From the NCBI GenBank assembly GCA_015039365.1, contig WION01000032.1, positions 186,001-250,000 of the forward strand: DNA of 64,000 bases, given 5' to 3'. The position numbers were made by a program, and so were the translations under genes. Within the stretch, counting starts at the first letter, position 1, and each line of letters opens with the position of its first letter. The notes beneath the pieces were generated by a model. The model searched no databases, was not told where the DNA came from, and worked only from the letters and a program-made list of their open reading frames with translations. Origin of the DNA: Amanita rubescens. Lineage: Eukaryota > Basidiomycota > Agaricomycetes > Agaricales > Amanitaceae. Positions 10,692-24,200 of this stretch are shown here, in pieces.

Positions 10692-13315
10692 ATGGGCGGC
10701 GACCACAAGTGTCCCGTCTGCCAGGCTACCTTCACTCGTCCTCAGCATGTCGCTCGTCATATGCGCTCTCGTGAGTACACTCAATTTCACCTCCCACCGT
10801 CTCTGATTCCTAAAAAGACACTGGTGACCGCCCCTACAAGTGTCTCTACTGCGGTGATCAGTTTGCAAGAAGGTAACCTTTTTCCGACAAGTTTCTCGCT
10901 TTTCTGATTCTTACTTCCTCCTTTCATCAAGTGATCTCCTTTCCCGCCATTGCAACAAGTGCCACGCAAACGAAAAACCTCTCCCTACTACCGGCTCACG
11001 TCGCAGGGGCTCTGCCTCTGCCTCTCGTGCAACAACATCTAAACAAGCCTGCGATCAATGTGTCCAGTCTAGTCTTCCCTGCGATGGGTCCAATCCTTGC
11101 GGTACGTCCGTTACCCCTTTTGTACATCTTCTCCGGCTCTGAATTCCCGCGCATTCCCGATTTAGCAAAATGCGTCCAACGCAAATGCAGGTGCACTTAT
11201 GTCAAGTTTCACAGGCAAACTGCCCCAGTGGGACCGGGCCACAACACTCGTCCCACCACGATGGGTGCTGCCGGTGCAATCCTCCCCGTAGCAGGTGGGC
11301 TTCCGCCGCACCCGGATTCACACCTGCCGATGTATCCTCACCCAGACGAACTTTTACTTGGGCCCCAGCCTTCCGTTGTCCCGCCCACGGGCAACTCATA
11401 CTCCCATTCTTTTGCTTTTCCCCCGATCTATTCGCAGCACCCAGCGGATCCTGCTGCAACGCTCTCTTTGGCAGATAACACTGTCGCTGCAAAATACCGA
11501 TCGCAATCGGACCTTTACAGAAGAACTTCCGTCCCGTTGTCGACCGCGCCTGGTGCTGGTCTGATTCCTGGGCTTTATACTGATCCTCGACAGCAGCCAA
11601 ACTGGATGGCATGGGGACAAGAGAATGATTCTTCCTATACATCCTCTACTAATGGTCATCCCGAAGGCATTCATGGTAATCGATTTCGTTAATGATGTAT
11701 AATATGGTTTACAAATGTTACTTTTCTTCCCTATCAGACAAAAGTTTGCATCCGTACATGGGTACGCAAGGAGTGTTGCTCTCGTCAACCGGTGATTCGG
11801 CCTTTCCCCATCCGAGCGCATATATAGAACATCGGGACCGGAGGGCCTCAACAGACTATGCTAGCGAAGGAAGCAGCGCCACTTCCCATTCAGTCTCGTC
11901 ATCTGCCGCCTCGTCTTCGGTACATCTTCCCATGGAAGGAATGGCCAACCGTCAACACTATGTAAGATCATTCCCACTTGTATTACGGAACGTTTACCCG
12001 TCCCTCTCGTTAACAGCAGCCAGATCAACACTCATTTACTACTGCTCTACCTGCTGATCGCGCTTACGCTAACCGCGGTCAGGTAGGAGGATTCTCATCA
12101 GCCTTTGGTCTTATGTGTCTCGACGATCCTAATGCCATGGTCAGCATGCCAACCGACGGCGCTCCCTTCTTTTCAAATGATGCGCTAGGCGCCCTTACAG
12201 ACGACCCGAACCAAACACCTGTGCCATTGCTGCAGGAATCAAAGGCCCAACGGCAAACACCCTCCAAGGAAGCTGAAATACGTGAGTTGCGCGAGTTTTG
12301 GAAACAATACATTCGGACACCTCTGAGCGGGCCTGGCCCAATTTGCTCTGGCAATGACGCATCGAGTCCGCATACAAAGCGCCATCACCCTTCTCCACCC
12401 TCCGCTTATCGCCGGCCTCGCGTCGCTTCAATGCCTAGTACTAAATCACCCCTTTCTGTAGACCCGGAAAGGCATCATCCGCAACACCGCGATGACGGAA
12501 ACGTCACGTCATCGCTGCGCACCACTCTAACCGACGACTTGAAATCCTATGAAGCTGCTGTATTGGCACGCAAGGCACCAACGACGCTCAATCTTGGTCC
12601 GAGGGCGAGGAGGAAGCCAGGAGGGCCTAATTCAAGCCAGGGCGGCAGTCCGCAAATACCAAGCATCCAGGAAGAACCCAAGGTCATCAACTTGAACTAT
12701 TCTCCTCCATCGAGCAGACCTCCGAGCGCCATGGGTGTCCCAGCTTTGCCTTCTTTGGCGAATTGGTCCGGTAAACTGCTACCAGTGCATCTAGCGTATG
12801 CTCAGGATCAAATGTCAACATCGAGCCCGCCTTCGCGCGAGTCATCTCTCTCAGTGGATGATGCTGCCGGATCAGGGGGTTCGGATCGTGAGGGATTAAG
12901 GCCGTCGTTCAAGAGGTTGCCCTCGCAGACGCTGGGTCCTCTAAACACGAAACGGGCGCAATTGTCGGCTGATGAAGATGGTGTTGCCAGACCAGACTCT
13001 GGTTCGTCTTCTGGTATCCCGGTTCCGGTGTATCGCAACGGGACTAGCGATGATGGCGGCTGTATGGACATTGATGGTGGGAAAGTCCTATCAAGACCGA
13101 GCATGTCGGTCCCCGATCGTCCCACAGTACCGCTGACAGGCAACATTTTCGAGCATGGGAGGCAATTGCAGCACGCGTTTCAACACCCTGATAGGCCTGT
13201 CGTAAATATAGCAGACCGACACAGGAGGATGAGCGCACCGACGATGACGGCCCCGTCCATCCCTACCTTTACGTTCGTAGCGCCTCCTGGGCCTGGCCCT
13301 GGCGCGAACCCGTAA
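10692..13315 (+). CDS. C2H2 plus Zn2Cys6 transcription factor
   Basis: Predicted nuclear sequence-specific regulator. Six exons: 10692-10770, 10818-10872, 10932-11101, 11166-11675, 11738-11961, 12017-13315; 2337 nt, 778 aa. The N-terminus carries two adjacent C2H2 fingers (CPVC..HMRSH, then CLYC..RHCNKCH), a short basic linker, then a complete fungal binuclear cluster with spacing C-x2-C-x6-C-x5-C-x2-C-x6-C (CDQC to CRC). The fingers are split by introns, so no single open frame shows them. The rest is long, Pro/Ser-rich and low in structure, typical of an activation or regulatory region. C2H2 joined to Zn2Cys6 is a known but minor fungal layout (AmdX/Klf1-like). Targets cannot be told from sequence. 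ATG 10692 is the first ATG in frame before the first finger. Confidence 0.85.
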
Positions 13316-14759
13316 ACAGGCATTTTGCTATCTATCACTATTGGGTCGGTAGGTATAAGAACGGTGGGCGACTCCGATAGAACTTCCGTTTTTTTTACAT
13401 GATTTCGTTTTCTTCGTTGCTTACATGGTCTTGCCGTCTGCTGGTCACATACGAGGACTTGGCTTGTGGCCTTTTTATGTATCACTACCACTATACGAAA
13501 ACAAAGTAGTCTACGATACGAGCAAGAACAGTATGTACTTGCTAATCTTCTTTTCTCGTTAGTAACGTGTACGCTTCTGTGGTGTTTCATTTTCTTGAAC
13601 TGTATCGTCTACTATAATTGGTTCGTCGATTCTGATACCGGTAGTGTATACCAACTCTACCAGTCAAATTATGCAACAATCGGAACTCTAGAAAGACATT
13701 GATCTGATGTGAGAATATCATATGTCATATGTCATTCTGAGGGTGGGATTTGCAATGTGATACAAGTATAAGGGAAAACGATAACGACAATGACGACGAT
13801 GACGATGACACCCGGATTGAGTAAAGTTCAGGGGGGAGGGGACGAAAAAAGAGGGTGACGATGACGCACGCGAGAGTTAACGTTTGACTCGAGGCACAGC
13901 CCTGTGCGTCATACTCGGGTGTCGCGCGCTTATGAATAAGAATAAGAGTTATGCTTATGGGCATTTCATACACCTGGCAGTAGATTCCTCCGAGGTTATT
14001 TGGATAGTAAGGCTCGGGTAGTGAAACGATAACTCGTTAACCACGCTGTCGATCGGTCAGTCAGTCGGTTGATGGACACGGTCCGATCCAAGATGAATCG
14101 ATTGACAGGGTTGACAGGTTGACGTTCGGTTTGCTAGGGTTGGTTGTTCGTTGCTCCGTCCGGGTACGTATGTAGGAACAAGTTGACACGAGCTCGAGAA
14201 TGACAGTAGGGGATCCCGGACAGGAATAGTTCTGTCATATTCGATGAAAATGAAATGAAGGGGGCCGCTGCGTTCGTGGGTCCATAATGGCATATGGAGT
14301 TTACGAATCATGATACGAAATTACGACTCGAATTTGGGAATGGAAATGGTTGACCCAACGAGTATAACGAATGTTCTGATATTGGGTCATATGATTAGGT
14401 ACTATTAGGCAAATTGCTTATTGTTCGAAACTGTGTGTGAGAACGCTGGTGAATGTATTGTCCTAGTTGGCAGCTGTCATAGATTCGTACCGTGTGGTGA
14501 TAGAGCTTATTTGATACTCCTATTCTTATCGTCATGGTTCCATTGCTTCATTATTATAGTTCCATCATTGTCAACGTTGGGAAAGCAAGACGAGCGAGAA
14601 CGGGAGCAGAAGAGGGGTAGTAGGGTATATGAAATCAAATTTTCATGTGCCTACGACTCGTAAAGGTTATCTCGATCGTTGGGGAGTCGAATCTGACAAG
14701 TCTTTTTAGAGTTGATGGGTGTGCCAGCTGCTGCCAGTAATAGAGGCGATTGGTGAAGG
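13316..14759. other. Gene-free stretch
   Basis: Probably the 3' untranslated region of the zinc-finger gene plus spacer. I see no domain, RNA gene or clear repeat. Confidence 0.5.
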
Positions 14760-15005
14760 TTAGGATTTGCCATGCCTGAGCTCAGGGTGTGAAGAGAGCG
14801 CGCAGGTGAATGTTGGAAGATCATTGGGCAAAAATGTAGTCGCATCCCGAGAAGCTTCAAACGCCTGAGCGCTGTGGAAACTGGCCTTTGCCGTCTCAAG
14901 GTGCGCTCGGTAGAGGACAAAATTATTAGCACGTAGGGAAGGCGGGAGACTGCCATACAAGGCAAAATGTTCCCACTCATCGGCTAGATCCGGAGATCGC
15001 ACCAT
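14760..15005 (-). CDS. Possible small hypothetical protein divergent from GRX4
   Basis: An 81-codon frame from an ATG at 15005 begins MVRSPDLADEWEHFALYGSL and has a plausible helical middle (LYRAHLETAKASFHSAQAFE). It would share an 84-bp divergent promoter with GRX4. No family recognised; it may be the first exon of a longer gene or a chance frame. Confidence 0.25.
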   Translation of the reverse strand: MVRSPDLADEWEHFALYGSLPPSLRANNFVLYRAHLETAKASFHSAQAFEASRDATTFLPNDLPTFTCALSSHPELRHGKS

Positions 15006-15088
15006 CTCTGTCGCAATGCGTTCACCGCCGCAAAGAGACAAGCGATAGTCTCGACCACGACCACGACCACAGTCCTGAAAAATCAACA

Positions 15089-15938
15089 ATGTCGACAGAG
15101 GAAGCAAACAACCTCGTCGTTGTTGCATCGCCCGAGCATTTCAAGTCTCTACTTTCCAAAGATCTCGAACGAGTTTCTTTGATCAACTTTTGGACGCCAT
15201 GGGCGGAACCATGCAAGCAGATGAATGAGGTCGTATTTGAGCTTGCAAAGAAACACCCAGAGGCATTGGTTCTCCAGGTGAGTGCTATCCTATTCAGTGC
15301 AGCTCACACAGTCATAACGCCCATATCAGGTGGAAGCAGAGGAACAACCTGACATTGCCGAATCGTTTGATATCGATGCTGTACCCTCTTTTGTGATTCT
15401 CCGAGGACACAGCCTTCTTAGCCGCATAAGCGGTGCAGACGCTCCAGCTTTGAAAAGCCAACTAGAGAAACACGTTTCATCCCGGGCTTCCTTTAAGCCT
15501 TTATCTCACACTGACCAACCACCCGCTGCTCCTCCGAGCTCGGTATATTCACAACCCGATGAAACAAGTACGGAGAGTCCGGAAGATTTGGAGAAGAGGC
15601 TACGAGGATTGCTGAATCAGTCAAAAGTCGTTTTGTTTATGAAAGGGAGCCCCGATGCACCGCGGTGCGGATTCTCGAGGAAAATAGTCAATCTACTTCA
15701 AGAGCAAAACGTTACTTTTACACATTTTGATATTTTAACGGATGAAAGCGTTAGACAAGGTATAACAGCTTCGTGGACGTCTACTCCCAGAATGTAACTG
15801 ATGTGATCATTAGGTCTAAAGAACCTGAATGATTGGCCCACTTTCCCTCAGCTAATCGTGAAGGGCGAACTTATGGGTGGATTGGATATTGCACAGGAAA
15901 TGGTAGATAATGGAGAGTTTGCAGAGGCTGTCGCATAG
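15089..15938 (+). CDS. GRX4: Monothiol glutaredoxin of the Grx3/Grx4 type
   Basis: Cytosolic/nuclear [2Fe-2S]-binding glutaredoxin that in fungi delivers iron-sulfur clusters and signals iron status to transcription factors. Exons 15089-15277, 15330-15759, 15814-15938; 744 nt, 247 aa. The N-terminal thioredoxin-like domain has [11 protein letters not shown] near residue 38-48, where the single Cys is typical of Grx3/4. A Pro/Ser linker follows, then the glutaredoxin domain with [19 protein letters not shown], the CGFS active site near residue 176, and the C-terminal [18 protein letters not shown] glutathione-binding block. Length fits the family (about 240-250 aa). It ends 96 bp from the tail of the first HAK gene, in convergent orientation. 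Confidence 0.93.
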
Positions 15939-16034
15939 ACTTCGTTGGTCGCAAAAATAATACCAGTTGGAATTTCTATTTTAATACATGTACTACATAC
16001 AGGAATTCAGGTGAAGAATCTGTGGTCATATTGG

Positions 16035-19000
16035 TCAAATGTGAGCAGTAATACCGACGTGTATAATTCTGTGTGTAAAATCAGTTATATCGTTCACAAG
16101 TGGGTCGTGAAAGGATGCATACTCGTCCGCGGGCGTTATCCAGTTCTCAGTTTCGGGGAACATCGAGGCTTTGATAAATGTAAGTTCAACGGTTTTTGAA
16201 ACTAGTAGCCGGGAGTTAGCTTACCTACTGTGCGGTATACGTCCTCGATCAACGTTTTCCGCAAGAAATTTGCAACGGGAGCGAAGAATCCTCCAGTCAT
16301 AGGCGTGCTTACAACATGATAGTGGGGTACGCTACTCCGTCATCAGCGTTATGTCAGCAGGATCATATCAAAGTAACATACATGTGATTTGCGTTGCGGA
16401 CGAGCGTTTTAATTTCGGACAGCCAAGCTGTACTTGCGTTCGGGTCTGCATCGAGTTCCGCTTTGCATATCTTATCCGCCATAGACTCGGACTAGGTAGG
16501 ATTAAGCATCTAATAATGTGAGATTTTTCCAAGGCTTACGTCGACCTCGAACTTGTCACGGAAACCAAGATAATATGTGACGCCATAAATGCCTAGTTCA
16601 ACTGTTCTGTAACCCGTATAGAAAGATAAAGATCCACGTACCTCCAAGCGTCCTGACTTTTCTAACAACATATCGCTCGGGTTGCGGAACTGTCGCGATT
16701 GGCAGAACACAAACGGACAGGAAAATCTATAATCAATAAGCAAAGGGCGACACGAGAAACGGCAATACTTACGACAACTTGAGGCAACGCAGGCCATTGA
16801 CGTATGAAGCCAACAAAGGTATGCGGAACGCCAGGTCCACGGCTGTATTTATGGAAAATGGAGCAAGTCGATATCCGGATCAATTCTCGTTTCTCAATTA
16901 GTTTCTCTTTGGCGTAGTCGTCTGCATCGTCTGCATCGTCGGTAGGTTTAAAAACACGGGAAACGTAAGTGAGGCCGGGAAGTTGATCGAATGTGTGGCC
17001 TGGGGATACACCTTCGAACGTTTCTTGAGTTGATTGAGCGTCTATTTCGTGCTTCTCCTGTATAAAGTGGAGCAAGTTCTTCCGGTTGGCACCATCGAAT
17101 TCGTCTTCCATGCTCTAATTCGCGGTCAGTTAGCTCGAATTACAACGCAAAAACCATTGTTTCTACCTTCCCAAATGTCCAGAGAAGCATCGAGGAAGCC
17201 CTTTGACAAGGAATGAGATAGTTAGCCGTCAGAAACAGAGGTTACATACAGGATTACGCCTATCATCAACGGAACCCATGCTCCAGCTGGGACTTTCTTG
17301 AAAGAAGCGCCCCAGAACAAAGCATCGAAGAAGCCGAAAAAGGTCACAAACAACAACGAATAGGCCCAATGCATGTGCTTCCTGTAGTAGATCGAGATAC
17401 CGATCAAAACTGTCGTCGAGATCATGACTGTCGATACACAGAAACCGTATGCATTGGTGAGGTTTGTCAAGTTGGAAAAGACGCCAACGATGATGATTGT
17501 TAGGATCATGAGAACCCAGTTGACCGCAGGAATGTAGACTTGGCCTTGGTGCGTATCAGACGTGCAAAGCATTCGGAGGGGTGGGAAAGATTTCATGTTG
17601 ATGACTTGCTGGAACAGACTGAAGACTCCCGTAATCATAGCTTGTGACGCAACGAGCTGTTCTGCCGTCAGTAACAGACGTCTGAATTCTTTCTTGGCTT
17701 ACCGTTGCTAAAATCGCAAGCACGTATATGATCCTATTAAATCCGATCAGTAAATTCAGCGGTACGATCCAAAGATATTTACCAGTAAAGTGGGCCGTTG
17801 GTCGTTCCAGGGATGGTCTGGTAAAACACATTCGACAGCACTTGCTCACCCCCGACAATAAGCCGAGCACCCTGTCCCATGTACGCGAGCACGAGTGACG
17901 GATATACTACGCAAGTGAAGGAGAGCTGCAGCGATTGTCAAATGAAGTCAACTTCCAATCATGCAGTACGAACTCGGATAGAAGATGCATTGAACTGCCC
18001 CAGGCTATAGAGCAGTCAGATGAAGTGGAGGTGTCTTAGTGACAGTTGGGACTAACTTCGCAAAGACCGCCTCGCATCCTGTAAGTGCTAGGAGAACTCC
18101 AGCTAGAAGGTCGTAATTCCTCGTGCGAACAAATACTGAAAACGATCAACAACAGATGAAATAAGCAGCTAGCGTGAGGACTAACGAAGAACAGCCCGCG
18201 AGGGATCAAAAGCCCTGAAAATACCGGGATGGAAGGTGATGTTGTAAATTCCTGTGCTTGCCAATGCGAAGAACCATAAAAGCGCAACTGTCGAGTGTCA
18301 ACACGGAATTAAGTTCTATGGGACAACATGCCATACCTGGCGAAAACATGAATGATATTCTGGTCGTCCCGAATTGCTGAACCAAGAACAATACCACAAG
18401 AAACGCCTGCAGCTCATTTAGCATATATGCAGAAAACAATTCATAAGCGCACGATTGATATGGGTATAATGTCACTGGAAACTGACGGTTTGGCTACTGC
18501 AATACCACCAACGGCACTTGTCACGGAGACCGCGGGAGTGAAGACTCCATCTGCCATTGTCAGCCTCGTGTATAGTCAGTTTAGTGTAAAACGGATTTGA
18601 AACGACTTACGATGTACCAAAAAGACACTGCACGCGCTCGTTCAGCAAAAGTGGGCTTTATAACCAACAAAACATACCCATATGAGCAGGAGTGTACGGG
18701 AGGTCGACGATATTTGGCGCTTTCTTGGAGACGATGGCAACAACACCAATTCACCCATCTTCTTGTGTTCTTGGTAATCAATTGTAAGTGTACGGTCAAC
18801 CTCGTAATCATCATCGCGGGGAGGGAATAAGCCTTGATACAGAGCAAAAGTCCCTCCCTCTCCTGTTATCTGCTTGAGTCAATCCCGCCCGCAAAGCAGG
18901 AAATTAAATACAACCTTCACCAGTCCCGAAGAATAGCGAGAAAAAGACCTACAAGAGCGTCAGGTATGGGAAAAATCTTTTAGTGAGCCACGAACGTATT

Positions 19001-19279
19001 TTGTAAGGGGTAGCAATGTGAGCCCCCAGATAATGGCGCTTATACCACCAATGATATCTTCTTCAGAAGGCATCGGTCCAGACGACGGCCAAATACCATT
19101 GAGCGTGTAGAGCGGCGATGTTCCAATATCCGAATAGATAATTCCTGAAGGCGCGTGACGTCTCAGAAAAAAGTCGTGAAAAGAAGTGTCGAAGTCAAAC
19201 CCAATGTTTGGAACGCCAGGAGGGCCAAAGCTTTGCCACCGACGGTCAAGGACGTGCGCCTTTGCTCGCGATTCTCCAT
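16035..19279 (-). CDS. HAK1: HAK/KUP-type potassium transporter, copy 1
   Basis: Plasma-membrane high-affinity K+ uptake protein of the HAK/KUP/KT family. It starts MENREQRRTSLTVGGK at 19279. The family signature IIYSDIGTSPLYTLNGIW follows after a short intron, then SLFFGTGE and GEGGTFALYQGL, the CLFGTSLTMADG-type block and its TPAVSVT motif. A long series of short exons carries the membrane helices, and a cytosolic C-terminal domain includes IYGVTYYLGFRD and HYHVVSTP. It ends with FPETENWITPADE and a further tail to a TGA at 16035-16037; the other two copies stop at PADE or earlier. All junctions I checked keep frame, so this copy looks intact. It is clearly more diverged from copies 2 and 3 than they are from each other. 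Exact exon limits across the whole gene were not all resolved. Confidence 0.88.
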
Positions 19280-20266
19280 GAGGGAACTGAACGTTCACTA
19301 CCTGAGCGGCAGCTGTCTTAAATACATTCCGGCGGATATGAAACTCGCGTTAACGAAATGGTTCTCAAAAGATCACAAACATGCGCCTGTGGCTGGAGTG
19401 TATATCGCTATAGGCCAGAGTTATAAATAGCTCATCGCCGCACTGATCATCATTGTGCCTATTAGCTAATAAGCCGCAACTAACGAACCGCGGATTCTCA
19501 TTCTCAGTTGAAGCTTGAAGGATCCCCTTCAGGCCTAGAATGATGACGTGCTTCCGCCAATTCACGCCACTAGATAAGTCCTAATTCGTACAACTGTCGT
19601 TTCATAGTGTTCTACCACTTCATCAAACCCTCCTTTCAATATATTGTTTTGAACGCGCGGAAACTCCGAATATTCCGCTCTAAAAACCCGTACCTGTTGT
19701 CATGCTACGGGTCTTGTGAGAACCCGGTCTAGGTGCCTTGTGTTGTCTAGAATATGAGGGAATTTCGTGGTGCTTGCCAATACGATTATCCGAGGAAACC
19801 TTGACTTACACTACATTTTGTATTCGCGGAATTCTGAAAATAGTCCGTATGAGCCTAAAAGCACGGACAACTACATGTGCAAGTGCTATGTAGTGGACAT
19901 GCCATGTTGTAACAGGCTCAATGATTGCCAATTGGGATTCGGACATGCGGACCGTTAATAACGCGGGCGCCGGGCTTTCCAAAGTGACGTCGACAGCAAC
20001 GGGAGCACTCTCTCGGCAATTCAACCCTTTTATTGTTGGGGAACGGCAAGCGTGTAGAATCTGACCACCAGGCCTCATCAGGTACGCCCTTGGCGTGCGC
20101 AGCGCGGCCTTGGACAGCTCACGTGCACCAACCATGCATCCCTCGCATTCACTCGAGGCAATAAGGCGGTCCCGAATGTGCAGGAGGAAGAGATAAGCCT
20201 AAAACGCGATCAACTTAGTGTGAATCTCGCCCAGTAATAGCCACTGCCAGCGAAAGGAAGAAAATG
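19280..20266. other. Upstream region of HAK copy 1
   Basis: No gene recognised. This stretch is not part of the duplicated block that surrounds copies 2 and 3, so copy 1 is regulated by unrelated upstream sequence. Confidence 0.45.
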
Positions 20267-23200
20267 GATTGATAATTGTTACATGAATTGCTGAATCACA
20301 GATAGGATTTACTGTGTCCGTATTTAATGTAGGTAGATGATGAAATGCTGTACATTGTTTTTACACGAAAGCGGTGATTCCAACACGCATAATCCTGTAA
20401 ATCGCGGTATAACTCTGTTTACTTCCTCGATTGAAGAAAAAACACTCACTCGTCAGCGGGGGTAAGCCAATTAGCCTGTCTCAGGAAACATAGTAGCTTT
20501 CAACGTGAATGAGCCACAGAAATATCCGATGAAATGAGCGAACGCACCGATGCGACGATATACATCTTCCAAAAGCCATTTTCGGATAAAAGCACCGACC
20601 GCTGATATCACACCCTCATGTACTTTGTGGCTGACGACATGATAATGAGGAACGCTATGCCCAAAATCAACATCGCGTAGCGTGAAAAAGACAACTGCGA
20701 CGTACATGTGGGTGGTGCTCCGGAATAAGGGTCTTGATCTCAGCTAGCCAGGATGGACTTCGCGCTTGGATCTGACTGGAGCTCTGATGCGCAGATTTTG
20801 TCTGCCAAAGCATCATGCTGTATGGCAAGTAACAGGTAAGTGACCATACTTGTTGACAGCAGACACTAACCCTGACCTCGATATGGAACTCGTCACGGAA
20901 ACCAGAGGTAGTAGGTGACAGCCATATATTCCTATGCCAATGCTTTAGCAAATTTAGATGATACCAACACGAGTTGTATACCTTCAATCGATCTGACCTT
21001 CTTCACTACATAGCGCTCCTCAAGTGGGACTCTAGCAACGGGAAGAACACAAACAGAGAGAAAGACCTAAGTCGATCATCCATAACAATAAATATCACAG
21101 GATAAATCGCACGTACCACAACCCGTGGAAGCGAAGGCCATTGGCGGATGAACGCAACAAAAGTATGCGGCACACCAGGCCCCCGGCTAAATTTATAGAA
21201 AATAGCACAGGCCGATATCCGCACCAGTTCACGCTTTTCTTCTAGCCCCGATTCTTTGAAATTTGCAGAGTCCGTACGTTTTTGTGGTGCGAGATATGAT
21301 AATCCCCGAACATGGCTAATCAGTTCGGCCGCGTTGCTATAAGTCGAGAGTGGCCAGGCTTTCTGTTTCATTGTCTTCTTGAATGAACCGCGCAAGGTTT
21401 TGGCGATTGGCGCCGTCGAAACGGTCTTCTAATCTCTTTACTCAGAATTAGCATCACACGAAGTACGAGAGTAACTGCTACCAACCTTTCCCCAAGTCCA
21501 TAGAAGCATTGAGGATCCACTAGAGGAATTGGTCAATGAACGAGACATGAGATGAACATAGCGCGTACAGAATTATCCCGATCATTAGCGGAACCCACGC
21601 TCCTTCTGGTACCTTCCTGAGAGCGGCGCCCCAGAGCAACCCTGTTAAGTCTGGATTAGCATTGATGCGCAACACAATTCAAAAACTGGGACATTACCGT
21701 CAAAGAAACCAAAAAACAAGACAAACATTACTGAGACTGTCCAATGCCAACATTTTACGTAGTACATAGATACGGCGAGTAAGATAGATGTGGAAAACAT
21801 GACAGTCGCGACAGAAAAACCAAATGCATTAGTAAGGTTTTGCGAATCTCCGAAAGCAGCGACGACGACGATAGTCAGAGTCATGAGCACCCAATTGACT
21901 GCGGGAATGTAAACTTGTCCCTGGAACACGTCCGAAGTGCATATCATTCGCAAAGGTAGGAAAGACTTCATATTGATGACTTGCTGGAAAAGACTGAACG
22001 TTGCTGATATCAAGGACTGAGACGCTACGAGCTGACAAAGGTTAGTATGAATCCGTGTGACGATACAGAACCCTAGCTTACTACGGCCAAGTTCGCAATC
22101 ACGAATATAACCCTATCGATATCGTTCAGCAAAGCCAACATACAAACGGCATAAACGTACCAGAAAATTGGACCGTTCGTCTGACCGGGTATCGTATTCC
22201 AAAACGGATTAGGCAGCGTCTTCTCCCCATTCACTATGAGCTGAGATCCCTGCCCCATGTATGAGAGCAATACAGACGGATACACGACGAAGCTAAAGGC
22301 GATCTAACACGTGGTATTGATACCAGTTATACTCCAAAAACTATAAGACACACCCGAATGGATGTTGCGTTGAATTGCCCAAGGCTGCCAAAGAACACAC
22401 GTCAGGTGACAATAAATAGTATACGTTTGCCACTAACTTGGCAAAAGTGGCCTCACATCCCGTCAGCGCCAGGATAACACCCATCAGGTAATCATATCGT
22501 TTGGTCCGGACAAACACTAAAAAATGACGTATTGGCTCCAACTTTAGACAGGGAGACAGAATAGAAAAACAAACGCATCACGGCACGCGAAGGATCGAAA
22601 GCGCGCAATATGCCCGGGTAAAAGGTAATGTTGTATATACCGATAATCGAAATAGAAAGAAACCATAGGAAGGCAACTGGAAGCCATTAGCGTAGCCTAT
22701 GGCACGGTAAAAACATACCTGGTGCGAACCAGAACGATATACGAGACGTTCCGAATTGCTGAAGTAAGAATAGGCCAATAAGGAACGCCTAAAATCCGTA
22801 TAAGGACGTACTCGATGGCAAATTTGAGTGCTTACAATAGATATAGGGATTACGTCATTGGCCACGGAAGGTTTGGCGATCGCGATACCAACAACAGCGC
22901 TCGTGACTGATACCGCGGGGGTGAAGATGCCATCAGCCATCGTTAGGCTATGCGGAGCATCAGTCTGTTTATCAAACCAACATTTGACACTAGTACTCAC
23001 GCAGTTCCAAACAGACACTGCAAACGTTCATGAGCGAATTTGGACATACGAGGAACTTTTTCCTTACCCAGACCAATAGTGGAAGGCGTAACTTCTGGGA
23101 GATCTTACGCTGAACGGACGCATTGCGAAGTTTCTCTACCAGGTCGCCTTTATGTTCCTGGTATGTCAGAGTGCGATCTATTTCGTAGTCGTAGTCCGCA

Positions 23201-24200
23201 GGGGGATACAATCCTTGGTAGAGAGCAAATGTTCCACCCTCGCCTTTTTCGTGGGGAATGAACTCAGAGTAACAGACAAACGATACTTAACAAATGCAGA
23301 CCTTCTCCAGTGCCAAAGAACAGTGAAATGGTAACCTGTTACATAGTAACGTGGATGCTCAAAGAAAGGAGATAGAGGCTTACATATTTAATCAATGGTA
23401 ACAGAGTAATAGCCCAGATTATGGCGCTTACTCCACCAATAACGTCTTCAGCGGGTGGTAAAGGCCCATTCGCTGGCCAAATGCCGTTGAGCGTGTAGAG
23501 GGGCGACGTTCCAAGATCTGAATAGACAATCCCTAACGAAGGGTTAGAAAAGCCAAGCGTAAATCACCGAATGCGTACCTAGTGTTTGGAATGATAAAAG
23601 GAATAATGCTGACCCTCGGAGGCTCACTGACTTTCGCCGTGGCTCGAGCCTGTTGTTTAGCATAGACATCTTGCGGACGTGTAGATCAGATGAGCAGGAT
23701 GTGTCGAATATATAGTTGGTACATAGCATCTGCCACGAAAATAACGGGGTAGCATCCGCAAAATTCGCTCAGGCTTGAATGATTGAGATGAATGGTCACG
23801 ACGGCGATGAAGTTGGAGGGCATTTCGCCACAGGTGAGCCTAGCGACACTGAAATAACGGACATATCAATGACGTACCCGCTTTGTGTCCTCAGAAGAAT
23901 CGCTGGAACTACCGTGCGTCATCGCATCACCATCGTTGATCGATTGATCGTATCCGCGGGGCCATGTTCAAGACCATCCGCATTTGGATTTTTCTGGAGT
24001 GAAGGGGCCGCAGCTGTACAGACCGGTCGCACCGGTGGTCCTTGGTCGGCGATAAGAAAGTGCCGCAAAGTGGAGGGCTGGATTTTGGAGCTCAGGTTGA
24101 ACATGATGAGCCTGCGTACTATGTTTTGCACTCCAGTACATGAAGGATGTCAAAATATGGTGCGGACGAAGATGTCACGTATAGGCGAAAAGAAGCCTTA
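20267..24200. repeat. Tandem duplication unit 1 (HAK copy 2)
   Basis: Matches 24386-28252 nearly base for base across coding exons, with introns and flanks also alignable. The left end is at GATTGATAATTGTTA and the right end at GCGGACGAAGATGTCACGTA. It includes about 500 bp upstream of the start codon, so promoters were duplicated too. Confidence 0.85.
20471..23669 (-). CDS. HAK/KUP-type potassium transporter, copy 2 (with frame lesions)
   Basis: Same family and layout as its neighbours: start MSMLNNRLEPRRKS at 23669, signature IVYSDLGTSPLYTLNGIW, LTMADGIFTPAVSVT, GLLWGAALRKVPEGAW. Against both other copies it has single-base insertions: two inside the codons for GVTYYLGFRD (20881-20940), one in the exon near 20757, and one at the very end near 20477. 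The first three add up to three bases, so the frame closes again after about 45 altered residues. The fourth changes the ending from TANWLTPADE to TG and stop, losing the last eight residues. No other lesion was seen. It may be a recent pseudogene, a variant with a changed cytosolic domain, or an assembly error. Confidence 0.75.
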
